Shown here in pieces: positions 34,093 to 41,709 of a stretch of 64,000 nucleotides of DNA. The notes beneath the pieces were generated by a model. That model was given only the letters and a program-made list of their open reading frames with translations. It searched no databases and had not been told where the DNA came from. The position numbers and the translations under genes were made by a program. Each line of letters begins with the position of its first letter. Position 1 is the stretch's first letter. The stretch spans positions 558,001-622,000 of the forward strand of contig NZ_JAEMHL010000001.1 in the NCBI RefSeq assembly GCF_016458305.1. The letters run 5' to 3'. This DNA comes from Geomonas anaerohicana. Lineage in GTDB: Bacteria > Desulfobacterota > Desulfuromonadia > Geobacterales > Geobacteraceae.

Positions 34093-34833
34093 CTAGAAAG
34101 AGAAGCCATATTTCTTCAATACGGAGACCGCCTCGGGCTGTTTCAGGTAACGCAGGAAAGAAGCGGCCTCCCCCTTGCCGACCGCGGAGGCGGTCAGTGC
34201 TATCGGGTAGGTTACGCGCGGGTAGAGTTGCTGCGGCACCGTGAACAGGATGCGCGCCCGCTTCCCGAATTGCGCGTCGCTGCGGTAGACGAAGGCGCCA
34301 TCCACCTCGCCGCGTTCCGCGTACATCATGCTCTCCCGGACGTCCTTGGCGAAGACGAGCTTCCCGCCCAGTTGCTGCGTCAGGCCTGCCTTGCTGATGG
34401 CCTCTGTTGCATACTCGCCGGCGGGGACGCTCTTGGGGCTTCCCAGGGCGATCCGGTCCAGGGCGGCGAGGTCGTGCATGCCGGTGACTTTCCTGGTCGT
34501 GCTGCCGGCAAAGACCAGAATGTTGTAGGCCAGGGGCTCGCTGGAGGAGACCAGTTTCCGCTCTTTCAGGTAGCTCATCCATTCCTCGTTGGCGGAGATG
34601 AAGATGTCGGCGGGGGCGCCGCTTTCTATCTGCTTGGCGAGGGTGCCGGAGGCGCCGTAGTTCCTGACGATCCTGGTGCCGGGATGCTTGCGGGTATAGC
34701 CGTCGGCGATTTCGTTGACCGCTTCCTTCAAGCTGGCGGCGGCCGAGATGTTGATTTCCCCGGCGAGGACCGGGGTTGCCAGCAACAGCAGGACGACGAG
34801 TGATGATACAGTCCGGGGCAGTAGATTCTTCAT
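34093..34833 (-). CDS. modA: Molybdate ABC transporter substrate-binding protein
   Basis: A 246-residue periplasmic protein with a Sec signal (MKNLLPRTVSSLVVLLLLAT, cleavage after VLAG). It has the ModA blocks ISAAASLKEAVNEIA, NYGASGTLAKQIESGAPADIFISAN (two parts near 60-85) and the oxyanion-binding VYRSDAQF near 190. It binds molybdate or tungstate. The permease and ATPase genes (modB, modC) are not in the window, so it is an orphan here. Confidence 0.92.
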   Translation of the reverse strand: MKNLLPRTVSSLVVLLLLATPVLAGEINISAAASLKEAVNEIADGYTRKHPGTRIVRNYGASGTLAKQIESGAPADIFISANEEWMSYLKERKLVSSSEPLAYNILVFAGSTTRKVTGMHDLAALDRIALGSPKSVPAGEYATEAISKAGLTQQLGGKLVFAKDVRESMMYAERGEVDGAFVYRSDAQFGKRARILFTVPQQLYPRVTYPIALTASAVGKGEAASFLRYLKQPEAVSVLKKYGFSF

Positions 34834-34922
34834 GGCACGCTCCTTTTACAACCTGAATAGGGCGGGAGCTACACAACGCGTGCCATATCTGTCTGGTAGG
34901 GGTGAACGTCAGAGGGGTCTTG

Positions 34923-35040
34923 CCCCCCCTCCCTTGACGGGAGGGGGACGGGGGGTGGGTGAAGCCGCAAACATTGGAAATGATGGCATTTCCCCCCACC
35001 CCCTTCCCCCTCCCGCCAGGGGAGGGGGAAGGGGGCGTGA
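34923..35040. repeat. GC-rich palindromic intergenic repeat, two units
   Basis: Two palindromes of CCCTCCC/GGGAGGG type, one centred near 34937 and one near 35016, joined by an A/T-richer spacer. They lie upstream of modA and downstream of the DUF350 gene and match the repeats at 2.2 and 60.0 kb in style. Confidence 0.7.
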
Positions 35041-35121
35041 TCTGGGATGTTGCCGGGAAAAGCGGCACCTGCCGCGTGATGCGGCACAGGTTTTCCCCAA
35101 CGGCCCGGCGCCGGAGCGGGC

Positions 35122-35538
35122 TTAGTAAGTCATGCAGGCGGCGTTCACGATGCCGGCGGCGAGGGAGAGGGCACCCAACAAAATGGCCGGAGCCAGCATG
35201 TCGCCTGCGATGGCGCGGCTCAGGTCGGCGAAGATCAGGCGCAGCACCAGGAACACCAGCAGCTGGACCAGGAGGGCGACCGCGGCCCAGACCAGCATGT
35301 CCAAAAGTGAGACGCTGTGGGCGATGGCGCTGGCCAGGGAGATGGCGAAGCCCAAGAGCGCACCGGCAAAACTCACGGCGGGCGCCACCTTGCCCTGGGC
35401 GATGAGCTTGAACTCCGGGTAGGGGGTGATGCGCACGTAGATGACGCAGAACAGGGCCACCAGCAGCGCCGCGGCCAGGAAATGCAGGAAGTAGCCGTTC
35501 ACTCCCCCCAGGGACTCCACCACCGTTACCGAATTCAT
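35122..35538 (-). CDS. DUF350 (YjfL-like) membrane protein
   Basis: A 138-residue inner-membrane protein with four hydrophobic segments (about 14-36, 52-72, 76-100, 112-135) in the pattern of DUF350/YjfL. The frame reaches 35607, but the ATG at 35538 has GGAGGGATGAG directly before it. It follows the ATP-grasp gene by 1 nt. In E. coli, yjfL sits in an operon with yjfM and yjfC, and the same partners occur here. Confidence 0.88.
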   Translation of the reverse strand: MNSVTVVESLGGVNGYFLHFLAAALLVALFCVIYVRITPYPEFKLIAQGKVAPAVSFAGALLGFAISLASAIAHSVSLLDMLVWAAVALLVQLLVFLVLRLIFADLSRAIAGDMLAPAILLGALSLAAGIVNAACMTY

Positions 35539-35539
35539 C

Positions 35540-36673
35540 TCATCCCTCCACGAAAAAGTGCGGCAGGAACCTGCTGCCGTTGGTAGTGATTTCCGTCGCG
35601 TCCTCACGGATGCCGATCCCGGCGGGGTCGCCGTCGATGACCCAGGAGCCGATGACCGGGTAGTTGCCGCCGAAACAGGGAAGCGGCTGGTACTGCTGCC
35701 GGATGTAGCCGTCGCCGCCGTAGCTGCCGGGGGTGCTGGTGACGCTACCTTGCCGGTGGATCTCGATGTTGCTCCCCTCCCGGGAGAAGAGCGGCTTACG
35801 GACGAAATCCCCCGGCAGGGGGCGGTCCTCGAAGCCGGCCGGCAGGAGGTTCGGGTGCCCCTCGAACAGGTTCCAGAGGATGGGGAGGATTCCCTTGTTG
35901 CTGAGCACCATCTTCCAAGGTGGCTCCATGAGGCGGATCCTGGCCCGGGTGAGGTGGCGCCCGAACTCCTCCCGGATCATCCACTCCCACGGGTAGAGCT
36001 TGAACAGGACCCTGATGGGCGCATGGTCCAGGTCGACGAAATCCAACCTGGTGCTGTCCCAGCCGATCTCCTCGACGTAGAGCCTGCGCGTGCGCGCGCC
36101 CGCCTGCAGTGCGGTGTCACGCAGGTATTCCAGGTTGCCCAGGTCCTCCATGGCGTCGCCGGCGCATGCGAAGTGGACCGGGGTCCGCTCCAGGTTGGGC
36201 CAGCGCTGCCAGAAACGGATCAGCTTCTCGTGGATCGAGTTGAACTGGTCGTCATCGGGGCGGGTCTCCCGAAGCCAGAACCACTGCACCACGCTTGCTT
36301 CCAAAAGTGACGTGGGGGTGTCAGCGTTGTACTCGTACATCTTGGGCGGGCCGCTGCCGTCCCAGACCAGGTCGAAACGGCCGTAGAGGGTGGGCTCGTC
36401 GTTCTCCCACGAGTCGGTCACCAGGGCTGCGAATTCCTTGGGGATGTGGAGCTTCGCGAACAGGTCGCGCCGGATCACCTCCTCGACCGCCTGCAGGCAG
36501 AGCGAGTGCAGTTCCGCGGTGGCGATGTCGAGGGTGTCGATCTCGCTGCGCGTGAAGCGGTAGCAGGCGGATTCGTCCCAGTAGGGGGCGCCGTCGATGG
36601 TGTGGTAGAGCATCCCCACCGACTCGACACGCTCGCGCCAGTTCTCGCGCGGCGTCACCGCGATGCGCTGCAC
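35540..36673 (-). CDS. Glutathionylspermidine synthase-like ATP-grasp protein (YgiC/YjfC family)
   Basis: A 377-residue ligase-like protein. It has the C-terminal ATP-grasp elements of the family: RFDLVWDGSGPPKMYEYNAD (substrate/Mg region near 97), NKGILPILWNLFEGHPNLLPA near 258, FVRKPLFSREGSNIEI near 290 and a final GDPAGIGIREDATEITTNGSRFLPH. The amidase domain of true glutathionylspermidine synthetase/amidase is absent. YgiC/YjfC proteins have no settled substrate; ligating a peptide or polyamine is an inference. It lies between the DUF1190-tail gene (3-nt gap) and DUF350. Confidence 0.9.
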   Translation of the reverse strand: MQRIAVTPRENWRERVESVGMLYHTIDGAPYWDESACYRFTRSEIDTLDIATAELHSLCLQAVEEVIRRDLFAKLHIPKEFAALVTDSWENDEPTLYGRFDLVWDGSGPPKMYEYNADTPTSLLEASVVQWFWLRETRPDDDQFNSIHEKLIRFWQRWPNLERTPVHFACAGDAMEDLGNLEYLRDTALQAGARTRRLYVEEIGWDSTRLDFVDLDHAPIRVLFKLYPWEWMIREEFGRHLTRARIRLMEPPWKMVLSNKGILPILWNLFEGHPNLLPAGFEDRPLPGDFVRKPLFSREGSNIEIHRQGSVTSTPGSYGGDGYIRQQYQPLPCFGGNYPVIGSWVIDGDPAGIGIREDATEITTNGSRFLPHFFVEG

Positions 36674-36676
36674 CGG

Positions 36677-37996
36677 CTACCCTCCGAAGCCGGCGTGGAA
36701 GCCGCCTAGCGAGCCGAAGCCGCCGCGGCTCACGCTGGTGACCCCGACGGCGCGGGCGGCCCTGCCGGAACCGCTGCCGTAGCGGGGGCCGTAGTAGTGC
36801 ACGCTGCCGCCATAGCTGCCACCGCCACCCCCCTCGCCAGGGACCTCCCGGCATGAGGAGTCGCCCCAGTCGTCCTGGCAGTCTTTCTTGTTGGCGTAGA
36901 GGTAGTGGTTCTCCTCGCCGTAGCTCATCACGGCCAGCGTCCCCATGAGCACCAGGGAGATCTGCAGTGAGCGCCGTGGCAGCAGTTGCGCCGGCGCTAC
37001 GGAGGATTCCGGGGCGGTTTTGCCGGCCGCAAGGGCCTCCCAGGTGGAAAGGCGCGGGTAGCCGTCCCGGAAGTAGAACCAGGCCACGACCATGAAGAGG
37101 TACAGGTCGAGGGCGTTGCCGAACAGGATGAAGAGCACGAGGCCGATCCCGGCGACCACGACGGCGACCGTGGCGCAGTAGAAGGCGTTCAGGTCGGCGC
37201 GCTCCAGCCGGGCCATTACCGGCGCGACACCTGCCTCGCCGTTGCGGCGCGAGGGGGCGCTCCAGTGCCGGATCAGGAAGAAGCCGGCGACGGCGAGGGC
37301 GATGCCGCAGATGCGGATGGGGTAGGCGGGGAGCGAAAGCGCCATCCCCATGAAGACGTCGGAGAGCCCGACGGTGAATATGGCGATCAGGGCGAACAGT
37401 AAGAAAAAGCCGGCCATTAGGCGGTAGCTCCCGGCCGACTTGAGGAACTGGTCCAGGGCGATCCTGCTGCAGTGGGATTCGGTGGCGCCGACGGTCTTGT
37501 TGGTGAAGCTGACGTGGTGGACGTCCTGCAGGTAGCCCAGGGCATCGGCGAAATCGTCGTCGCTGATCAGGTAGCGGTACACCTTGATCGATTCGCGCAG
37601 GTTCTTGTCCGAGCCGTGGTGGAGCTTCAGGTTCTCCTGCTTGTCGACCTGCAGTTTCAGGTCGTAGACCGGGATTTCCTGGATGCCGAGCAGCCCCGTT
37701 TTGAAGATCCGGTCCGGGGTGAGCATGATCTCCTGGGTGAGCAGGCAGTCCGCTCCGATCTCCCAGCAGGCCACCAGGGCAACCACGCACAGGATCTGGA
37801 ACACGAAGAAGCCGTCCTCCAGGAAGAGCTGGAATAAGGGGAGCAGGACGACGGGGGTGATCAGCGTGGTGAGCTTCGGCCAGAGCCGGTAGCGGATGGT
37901 GAGGGTCTCCCCCTCCTGCCAACTGCGCAGGGAGCGTTCCGGCCGGCCGGGCTGGTCTTCCATGTTGTCGAACGAGATCTTTTCGAAAAGGGCCAT
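36677..37996 (-). CDS. Membrane protein with DUF1190-like C-terminal tail
   Basis: A 439-residue protein. Residues ~35-75 carry a pair of membrane helices, ~80-170 a soluble PH-like domain, and ~190-340 four more hydrophobic segments. After a further segment near 360 the last ~75 residues (YANKKDCQDDWGDSSC, then Gly/Ser-rich sequence ending VSRGGFG) resemble the C-terminus of E. coli YgiB/YjfM (DUF1190). ATG 37996 has GGGGAG before it. It is the first gene of the cassette with the ATP-grasp and DUF350 genes. The fusion of these parts is not a standard family. Confidence 0.75.
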   Translation of the reverse strand: MALFEKISFDNMEDQPGRPERSLRSWQEGETLTIRYRLWPKLTTLITPVVLLPLFQLFLEDGFFVFQILCVVALVACWEIGADCLLTQEIMLTPDRIFKTGLLGIQEIPVYDLKLQVDKQENLKLHHGSDKNLRESIKVYRYLISDDDFADALGYLQDVHHVSFTNKTVGATESHCSRIALDQFLKSAGSYRLMAGFFLLFALIAIFTVGLSDVFMGMALSLPAYPIRICGIALAVAGFFLIRHWSAPSRRNGEAGVAPVMARLERADLNAFYCATVAVVVAGIGLVLFILFGNALDLYLFMVVAWFYFRDGYPRLSTWEALAAGKTAPESSVAPAQLLPRRSLQISLVLMGTLAVMSYGEENHYLYANKKDCQDDWGDSSCREVPGEGGGGGSYGGSVHYYGPRYGSGSGRAARAVGVTSVSRGGFGSLGGFHAGFGG

Positions 37997-38109
37997 GGCA
38001 CTCCCCGCTGTAGTAATGGCGGTCGGAATATATGCCACAGTTTGCATAAAGTAAATAAGCAAAAACGAGCGGGCTTTAATGCCTGTGGCCGGTGCTGGTC
38101 TTCGCCCGG

Positions 38110-38230
38110 ATGCGTCCACATCCCCTCTCCCTCTGGGAGAGGGTGCCCGAAGGGCGGGTGAGGGAGGTGCGGCTGCTGTCCCCTCACCCTGGCCGAAAAA
38201 GTTCCCCCTCCCCTTGCGGGAGGGGGATAT
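38110..38230. repeat. GC-rich palindromic repeat; left copy of a 37-nt inverted pair
   Basis: Positions 38110-38146 are 36/37 identical, in reverse orientation, to 43035-43071 on the far side of the hya operon. The core is CCCTCTCCCTCTGGGAGAGGG. Further G/C palindromes follow to 38230. Confidence 0.8.
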
Positions 38231-38249
38231 TTGGGAGACGGGCGGTCGA

Positions 38250-38600
38250 TCAGCGGAAGGTGGCGAGGATGTACTCGGCGATGAGGCGGGCGTCGGCGTC
38301 GGGGATGGTTCCCTGGTCGAAGCGGGTCATGCCCGGGCCGGGGGTGCGCATCCTGGCTACGATCCCGGCGGGCGTGGTGATGCCGTGGTCAGCCAGCACG
38401 CCGCCGTGCAGGGTCTTCTTGGGGTTGATGACGTTGCCGCCGTCGGGGTGGCAGGCGGCGCAGCGTTCCTTGAAAAGCTGGGCACCGCGCTCGCTTGCCA
38501 CCGGAGGCGATTTGCTTTTGTTCGGTTCGGTGCAGCCGCTAAGGAGCGCGGCTACGGCGAGGCAGGCGGCGATGTGGCGGCCCGGCAGCGGCAGCCGCAC
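38250..38600 (-). CDS. Monoheme c-type cytochrome lipoprotein
   Basis: A 116-residue exported protein with signal ending LAVAALLSGC, the Cys being the lipobox. One heme site CAACH lies near residue 42, and a distal Met is likely in TPGPGMTRFDQG near 87; the overall form is cytochrome c class I. GTG 38600 is chosen as it starts the signal; an open frame continues upstream through a GC-rich repeat. It is the last gene downstream of hyaP and may take electrons from, or give them to, the hydrogenase; that link is inferred from position. Confidence 0.78.
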   Translation of the reverse strand: MRLPLPGRHIAACLAVAALLSGCTEPNKSKSPPVASERGAQLFKERCAACHPDGGNVINPKKTLHGGVLADHGITTPAGIVARMRTPGPGMTRFDQGTIPDADARLIAEYILATFR

Positions 38601-38627
38601 CGGACGGCGGACCTGCCTGCTGCCAAG

Positions 38628-38671
38628 CCCCCCTCCCGGCCTCCCCCCTCCGGGGGGAGGGGCTTGGGGAG
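38628..38671. repeat. GC-rich palindromic repeat between hyaP and the cytochrome gene
   Basis: Core CCCCCCTCCGGGGGGAGGGG with flanking CCCCTCCC/GGGGAGG. It lies just upstream of the cytochrome GTG start. Confidence 0.7.
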
Positions 38672-38707
38672 GAGTTGTGCCAGGAGCGCGACACAGCGGC
38701 ATGGCGG

Positions 38708-39238
38708 CTAGTCCCGGCAGACGTTCACGGCGCGGGCGACGGGGCGGCACTGGACGCCGAAGGCGGAAAGTTCCTTGAGCACCGCCCCCTTCATGGTCTC
38801 CACCTGCAGCGACACCTCGTGGGTCAGCTCGGTCCCCATCTGGATGCTCCCCGGCTGCACCCCGATCAGCACCATCTGGCCCGGCGCCTGCCCCATGAGT
38901 CGCGCCACCGAGAGGAGGTCCTTGAGCCCCATCTGGTGCGGCGACACCTTGGTCTCCAGCGCGATCGGCAGTTCCTCGCCGGCAAGCCGCACGCAGGTCC
39001 CAGGCTCCTTCCCCGTTTCCACGGCGTCCACCATGATCAGGTGGCTCCTCCCCTCCAGCACCGGGAGGAGGTCGAGCCCCAGCGTGCCGCCGTCCACGAT
39101 CTCCACGCCCTTGGGGAAGGTGTACTCGCGCTGCAACTGCTGCACCACGCGGATACCGACACCGTCATCCCCCATCACCACGTTTCCTACCCCAAGCACC
39201 AGGACCTTCGGTGCGTTCTTCACGGAATGAGCCGCCAC
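38708..39238 (-). CDS. hyaP: NiFe hydrogenase maturation protease
   Basis: A 176-residue endopeptidase of the HyaD/HybD family that removes the C-terminal peptide of the large subunit after nickel insertion. It shows VLGVGNVVMGDDGVGIRV near residue 14 (Ni-binding Asp/Glu region), DGGTLGLDLLPVLEG near 49 and SPHQMGLKDLL near 98 with the metal-ligand His. It lies in the operon for the large subunit, its likely substrate. The symbol follows Geobacter usage (hyaSLBP). Confidence 0.93.
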   Translation of the reverse strand: MAAHSVKNAPKVLVLGVGNVVMGDDGVGIRVVQQLQREYTFPKGVEIVDGGTLGLDLLPVLEGRSHLIMVDAVETGKEPGTCVRLAGEELPIALETKVSPHQMGLKDLLSVARLMGQAPGQMVLIGVQPGSIQMGTELTHEVSLQVETMKGAVLKELSAFGVQCRPVARAVNVCRD

Positions 39239-39290
39239 GTGTGAATTCTCCTTGTTGATTAGATGTGATCTCCGCCCCTGGCGTGCACAG

Positions 39291-39328
39291 TCCCCTCTCC
39301 CCCCGGGAGAGGGTTAGGGTGAGGGGAA
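39291..39328. repeat. GC-rich palindromic repeat between hyaB and hyaP
   Basis: Core CCCCTCTCCCCCCGGGAGAGGG followed by TTAGGGTGAGGGG, another member of the family flanking this operon. Confidence 0.7.
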
Positions 39329-39332
39329 ACGG

Positions 39333-39998
39333 TTACTCTCCTTTTTTCACCGTGAACTTGTAACCGCTGAACATGCTGGAAATTTCGCCGCCGTGCTCCT
39401 TGATGTCCATGAGCCAGGCGCTGTAGATGTGGTTGATTACAAAGCCGAAGATGAGCCACATGCCGAAATGGTGGGCGAGCCGCATCCCCTGCAGGCTGAA
39501 GTGACCATACATGAAGCCCAGCGACTTGAACATAATCCCCCCGGGCGCGTGGGTGGCATACATGGCAAAGCCGGTGAGGATCATGGCCAGGTAGATCAGG
39601 AAGAGGACGAAGTAGGCGGTAGTCGCCAGCGGGTTGTGTCCTACGATCTCCGGTACCTGGTGCGTCTGCAGCGTGTAGTAGCGGATCATGTGCCGGAGCT
39701 TTTCCCTCCCCTTGGCGGAGTACATGGGGAAGAAGGCGCGCCAGCTGGCGTGCTCGTTGCCGATGAAGGCCCAGACCACGCGCGAGGCGACGCTCACGGT
39801 GAAGGCGTAGGCCGCGACGAAATGGATCAGGCGGATCCATCCCATGGCGTAGTCGCTGGCGCTGGCGCCGAGCGTGACCGGGTGCCCGATGAGAAAGCCG
39901 GTCCCCGACAGCACCACGATGGCGAGCACGTTGATCCAGTGGAACCAGCGCAGCGGCAGTTCCCAGACGTACTGCTTGAACTTGCAACGATCCGACAT
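39333..39998 (-). CDS. hyaB: NiFe hydrogenase cytochrome b subunit
   Basis: A 221-residue integral membrane diheme cytochrome b of the HupC/HyaC type that passes electrons from the periplasmic hydrogenase to quinone. Four membrane segments are seen, with heme-ligand histidines in LRWFHWINVLAI near 20, RLIHFVAAYAF near 61 and RLAHHFGMWLIFG near 180. It begins MSDRCKFKQYVWELP, typical of the family. Named hyaB after the Geobacter hyaSLBP operon (this is hyaC in E. coli). Confidence 0.94.
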   Translation of the reverse strand: MSDRCKFKQYVWELPLRWFHWINVLAIVVLSGTGFLIGHPVTLGASASDYAMGWIRLIHFVAAYAFTVSVASRVVWAFIGNEHASWRAFFPMYSAKGREKLRHMIRYYTLQTHQVPEIVGHNPLATTAYFVLFLIYLAMILTGFAMYATHAPGGIMFKSLGFMYGHFSLQGMRLAHHFGMWLIFGFVINHIYSAWLMDIKEHGGEISSMFSGYKFTVKKGE

Positions 39999-40010
39999 GG
40001 CCCACCTCCT

Positions 40011-41708
40011 CTAGGATGCCTTCACCCTGATCATCTCCCTGCCGGTGGCGTCGAGAACGTGCACGGCGCAGGCCAGGCAGGGATCGAAGGAGTGGATGGT
40101 GCGCAGGATCTCGAGCGGCTGCTCCGGATTCGCGACCGGCGTGCCGAGCAGGGCCGCCTCATACGGCCCCGCCTGCCCCTTGGCGTCGCGCGGCGAGGCG
40201 TTCCAGGTGGAGGGGACCACCGCCTGGTAGTTGAGGATCTTCTGGTCCTTGATCTTGATCCAGTGCCCCAGGCCGCCGCGGGGCGCCTCGTGCCAGCCGT
40301 AGCCGTGCGCCTCGGCTGGCCAGGTGGCCGGGTCCCAGAGCTCATTGGAGTGGATCCTCAGGTCTCCCTTGGCGATGTTGCCGATCAGCTCGTCCAGCCA
40401 CTTGGGTGCCTGCTGAGCGATGACCAGGCAGTCGATGCCGCGGGCGCCGGTTCTACCCAGGGTGGAAAAGAGCGCCTCCGGGCCGACCCCGAGTTTCTTC
40501 AGCACCAGGTCCACCGCCGCCTTGGTCTCCTTGTGCCCGGAGACGTAGGCCACCAGCACGCGGGAGAGCGGCCCGACCTCCATCGCTTTCTCCTCGTAGC
40601 GCGGCGCCTTGACCCAGGAGTACTTCTTGTCGGTGTCCAGGTACTGGTAGGGGGGCTTGGGGCCGGTGTAGTTGGGCTCGCTGGAGCCCTCCCACGGGTG
40701 CAGCCCTTTCCCCTCGCTCCCCGCATCCTGGTACCAGGAGTGCTCGACGTGTTCGGTGATCTTCTTCTGGTCCAGCGGCACCACCTTGGAGATGTCACGG
40801 TTCAGGATGGCGCCGCCGGGGAGCCACGGCTTGCCGCTGGCGTCCGGGAACTCCGGGTAGCACATGTAGTTGCCGACCCCGGCGCCGATCCCCGCCCAAT
40901 CCTTGTAGAAGGAGGCGACCGCCAAGAGGTCAGGGATGTAGACCTTCTCCACGAATTCCTGGGCCTTGTGCAAGAGGCGCTTCACCTCGATCAGCTTGTC
41001 GGCGTTCAGGGCGTTCTGCGAATCCGGGTCGATGGGGATCGACATCCCTCCCACCAGGAAGGTCTGCGGGTGCGGGTTCTTGCTCCCCAGGATGGCGTGG
41101 ATCTTGATGATGTCCTTTTGCCACTCCAGCGCCTCCAGGTAGTGCGCGGTGGCCATCAGGTTCGCCTCGGGGGGGAGCTTGTAGGCCGGGTGCCCCCAGT
41201 AGGCGTTGGCGAAAGGCCCCAGCCGCCCGGAGCCGACGAACGCCTTCACCCGGTCCTGCACCGACTTGAAGTAGGTGGGTGAGTTGTTGGGCCAGTCCGA
41301 GATGGAGGCGGCCAGCTGCGCGGTCTTGACCGGGTCGGCCTTGAGCCCCGAGGTGATGTCCACCCAGTCCAGCGCGTGCAGGTGGTAGAAGTGGATCACG
41401 TGGTCCTGGGTGTTCTGGATGGCGATGATGATGTTGCGGATCAGCTGCGCGTTGGGGGGGACCGGGATCTTCAGCGCGTCCTCGACGGCGCGGATGGAGG
41501 CGATCGAGTGCACCGTGGTGCAGACGCCGCAGAAGCGCTGGGTCCAGTACCAGGCGTCGCGCGGATCGCGCCCCTTCAGTATCGTCTCGATGCCGCGGAA
41601 CATGGTGCCGGAAACCCAGGCGTTACTGATCTTGCCGCCGGAGACTTCCGCTTCGACGCGCAGGTGCCCTTCGATCCTGGTGATCGGGTCGACAACGATC
41701 TTGCTCAT
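40011..41708 (-). CDS. hyaL: NiFe hydrogenase large subunit
   Basis: A 565-residue catalytic subunit. Nickel-iron site ligands are in RFCGVC (residues 58-63) and DPCLACAVH (ending at His 550), with a 15-residue C-terminal extension after that His to be cleaved by HyaP. RIEGHLRVE at residue 11 is also diagnostic. It lies in the periplasm with the small subunit, exported on that partner's Tat signal. The start is 1 nt after the hyaS stop. Confidence 0.97.
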   Translation of the reverse strand: MSKIVVDPITRIEGHLRVEAEVSGGKISNAWVSGTMFRGIETILKGRDPRDAWYWTQRFCGVCTTVHSIASIRAVEDALKIPVPPNAQLIRNIIIAIQNTQDHVIHFYHLHALDWVDITSGLKADPVKTAQLAASISDWPNNSPTYFKSVQDRVKAFVGSGRLGPFANAYWGHPAYKLPPEANLMATAHYLEALEWQKDIIKIHAILGSKNPHPQTFLVGGMSIPIDPDSQNALNADKLIEVKRLLHKAQEFVEKVYIPDLLAVASFYKDWAGIGAGVGNYMCYPEFPDASGKPWLPGGAILNRDISKVVPLDQKKITEHVEHSWYQDAGSEGKGLHPWEGSSEPNYTGPKPPYQYLDTDKKYSWVKAPRYEEKAMEVGPLSRVLVAYVSGHKETKAAVDLVLKKLGVGPEALFSTLGRTGARGIDCLVIAQQAPKWLDELIGNIAKGDLRIHSNELWDPATWPAEAHGYGWHEAPRGGLGHWIKIKDQKILNYQAVVPSTWNASPRDAKGQAGPYEAALLGTPVANPEQPLEILRTIHSFDPCLACAVHVLDATGREMIRVKAS

Positions 41709-41709
41709 C

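Noticed and set aside
39393-41282. A 629-codon plus-strand open frame
   Set aside because: Antisense to hyaB/hyaL; the sense genes carry conserved catalytic motifs, and this frame has none and no ribosome site.
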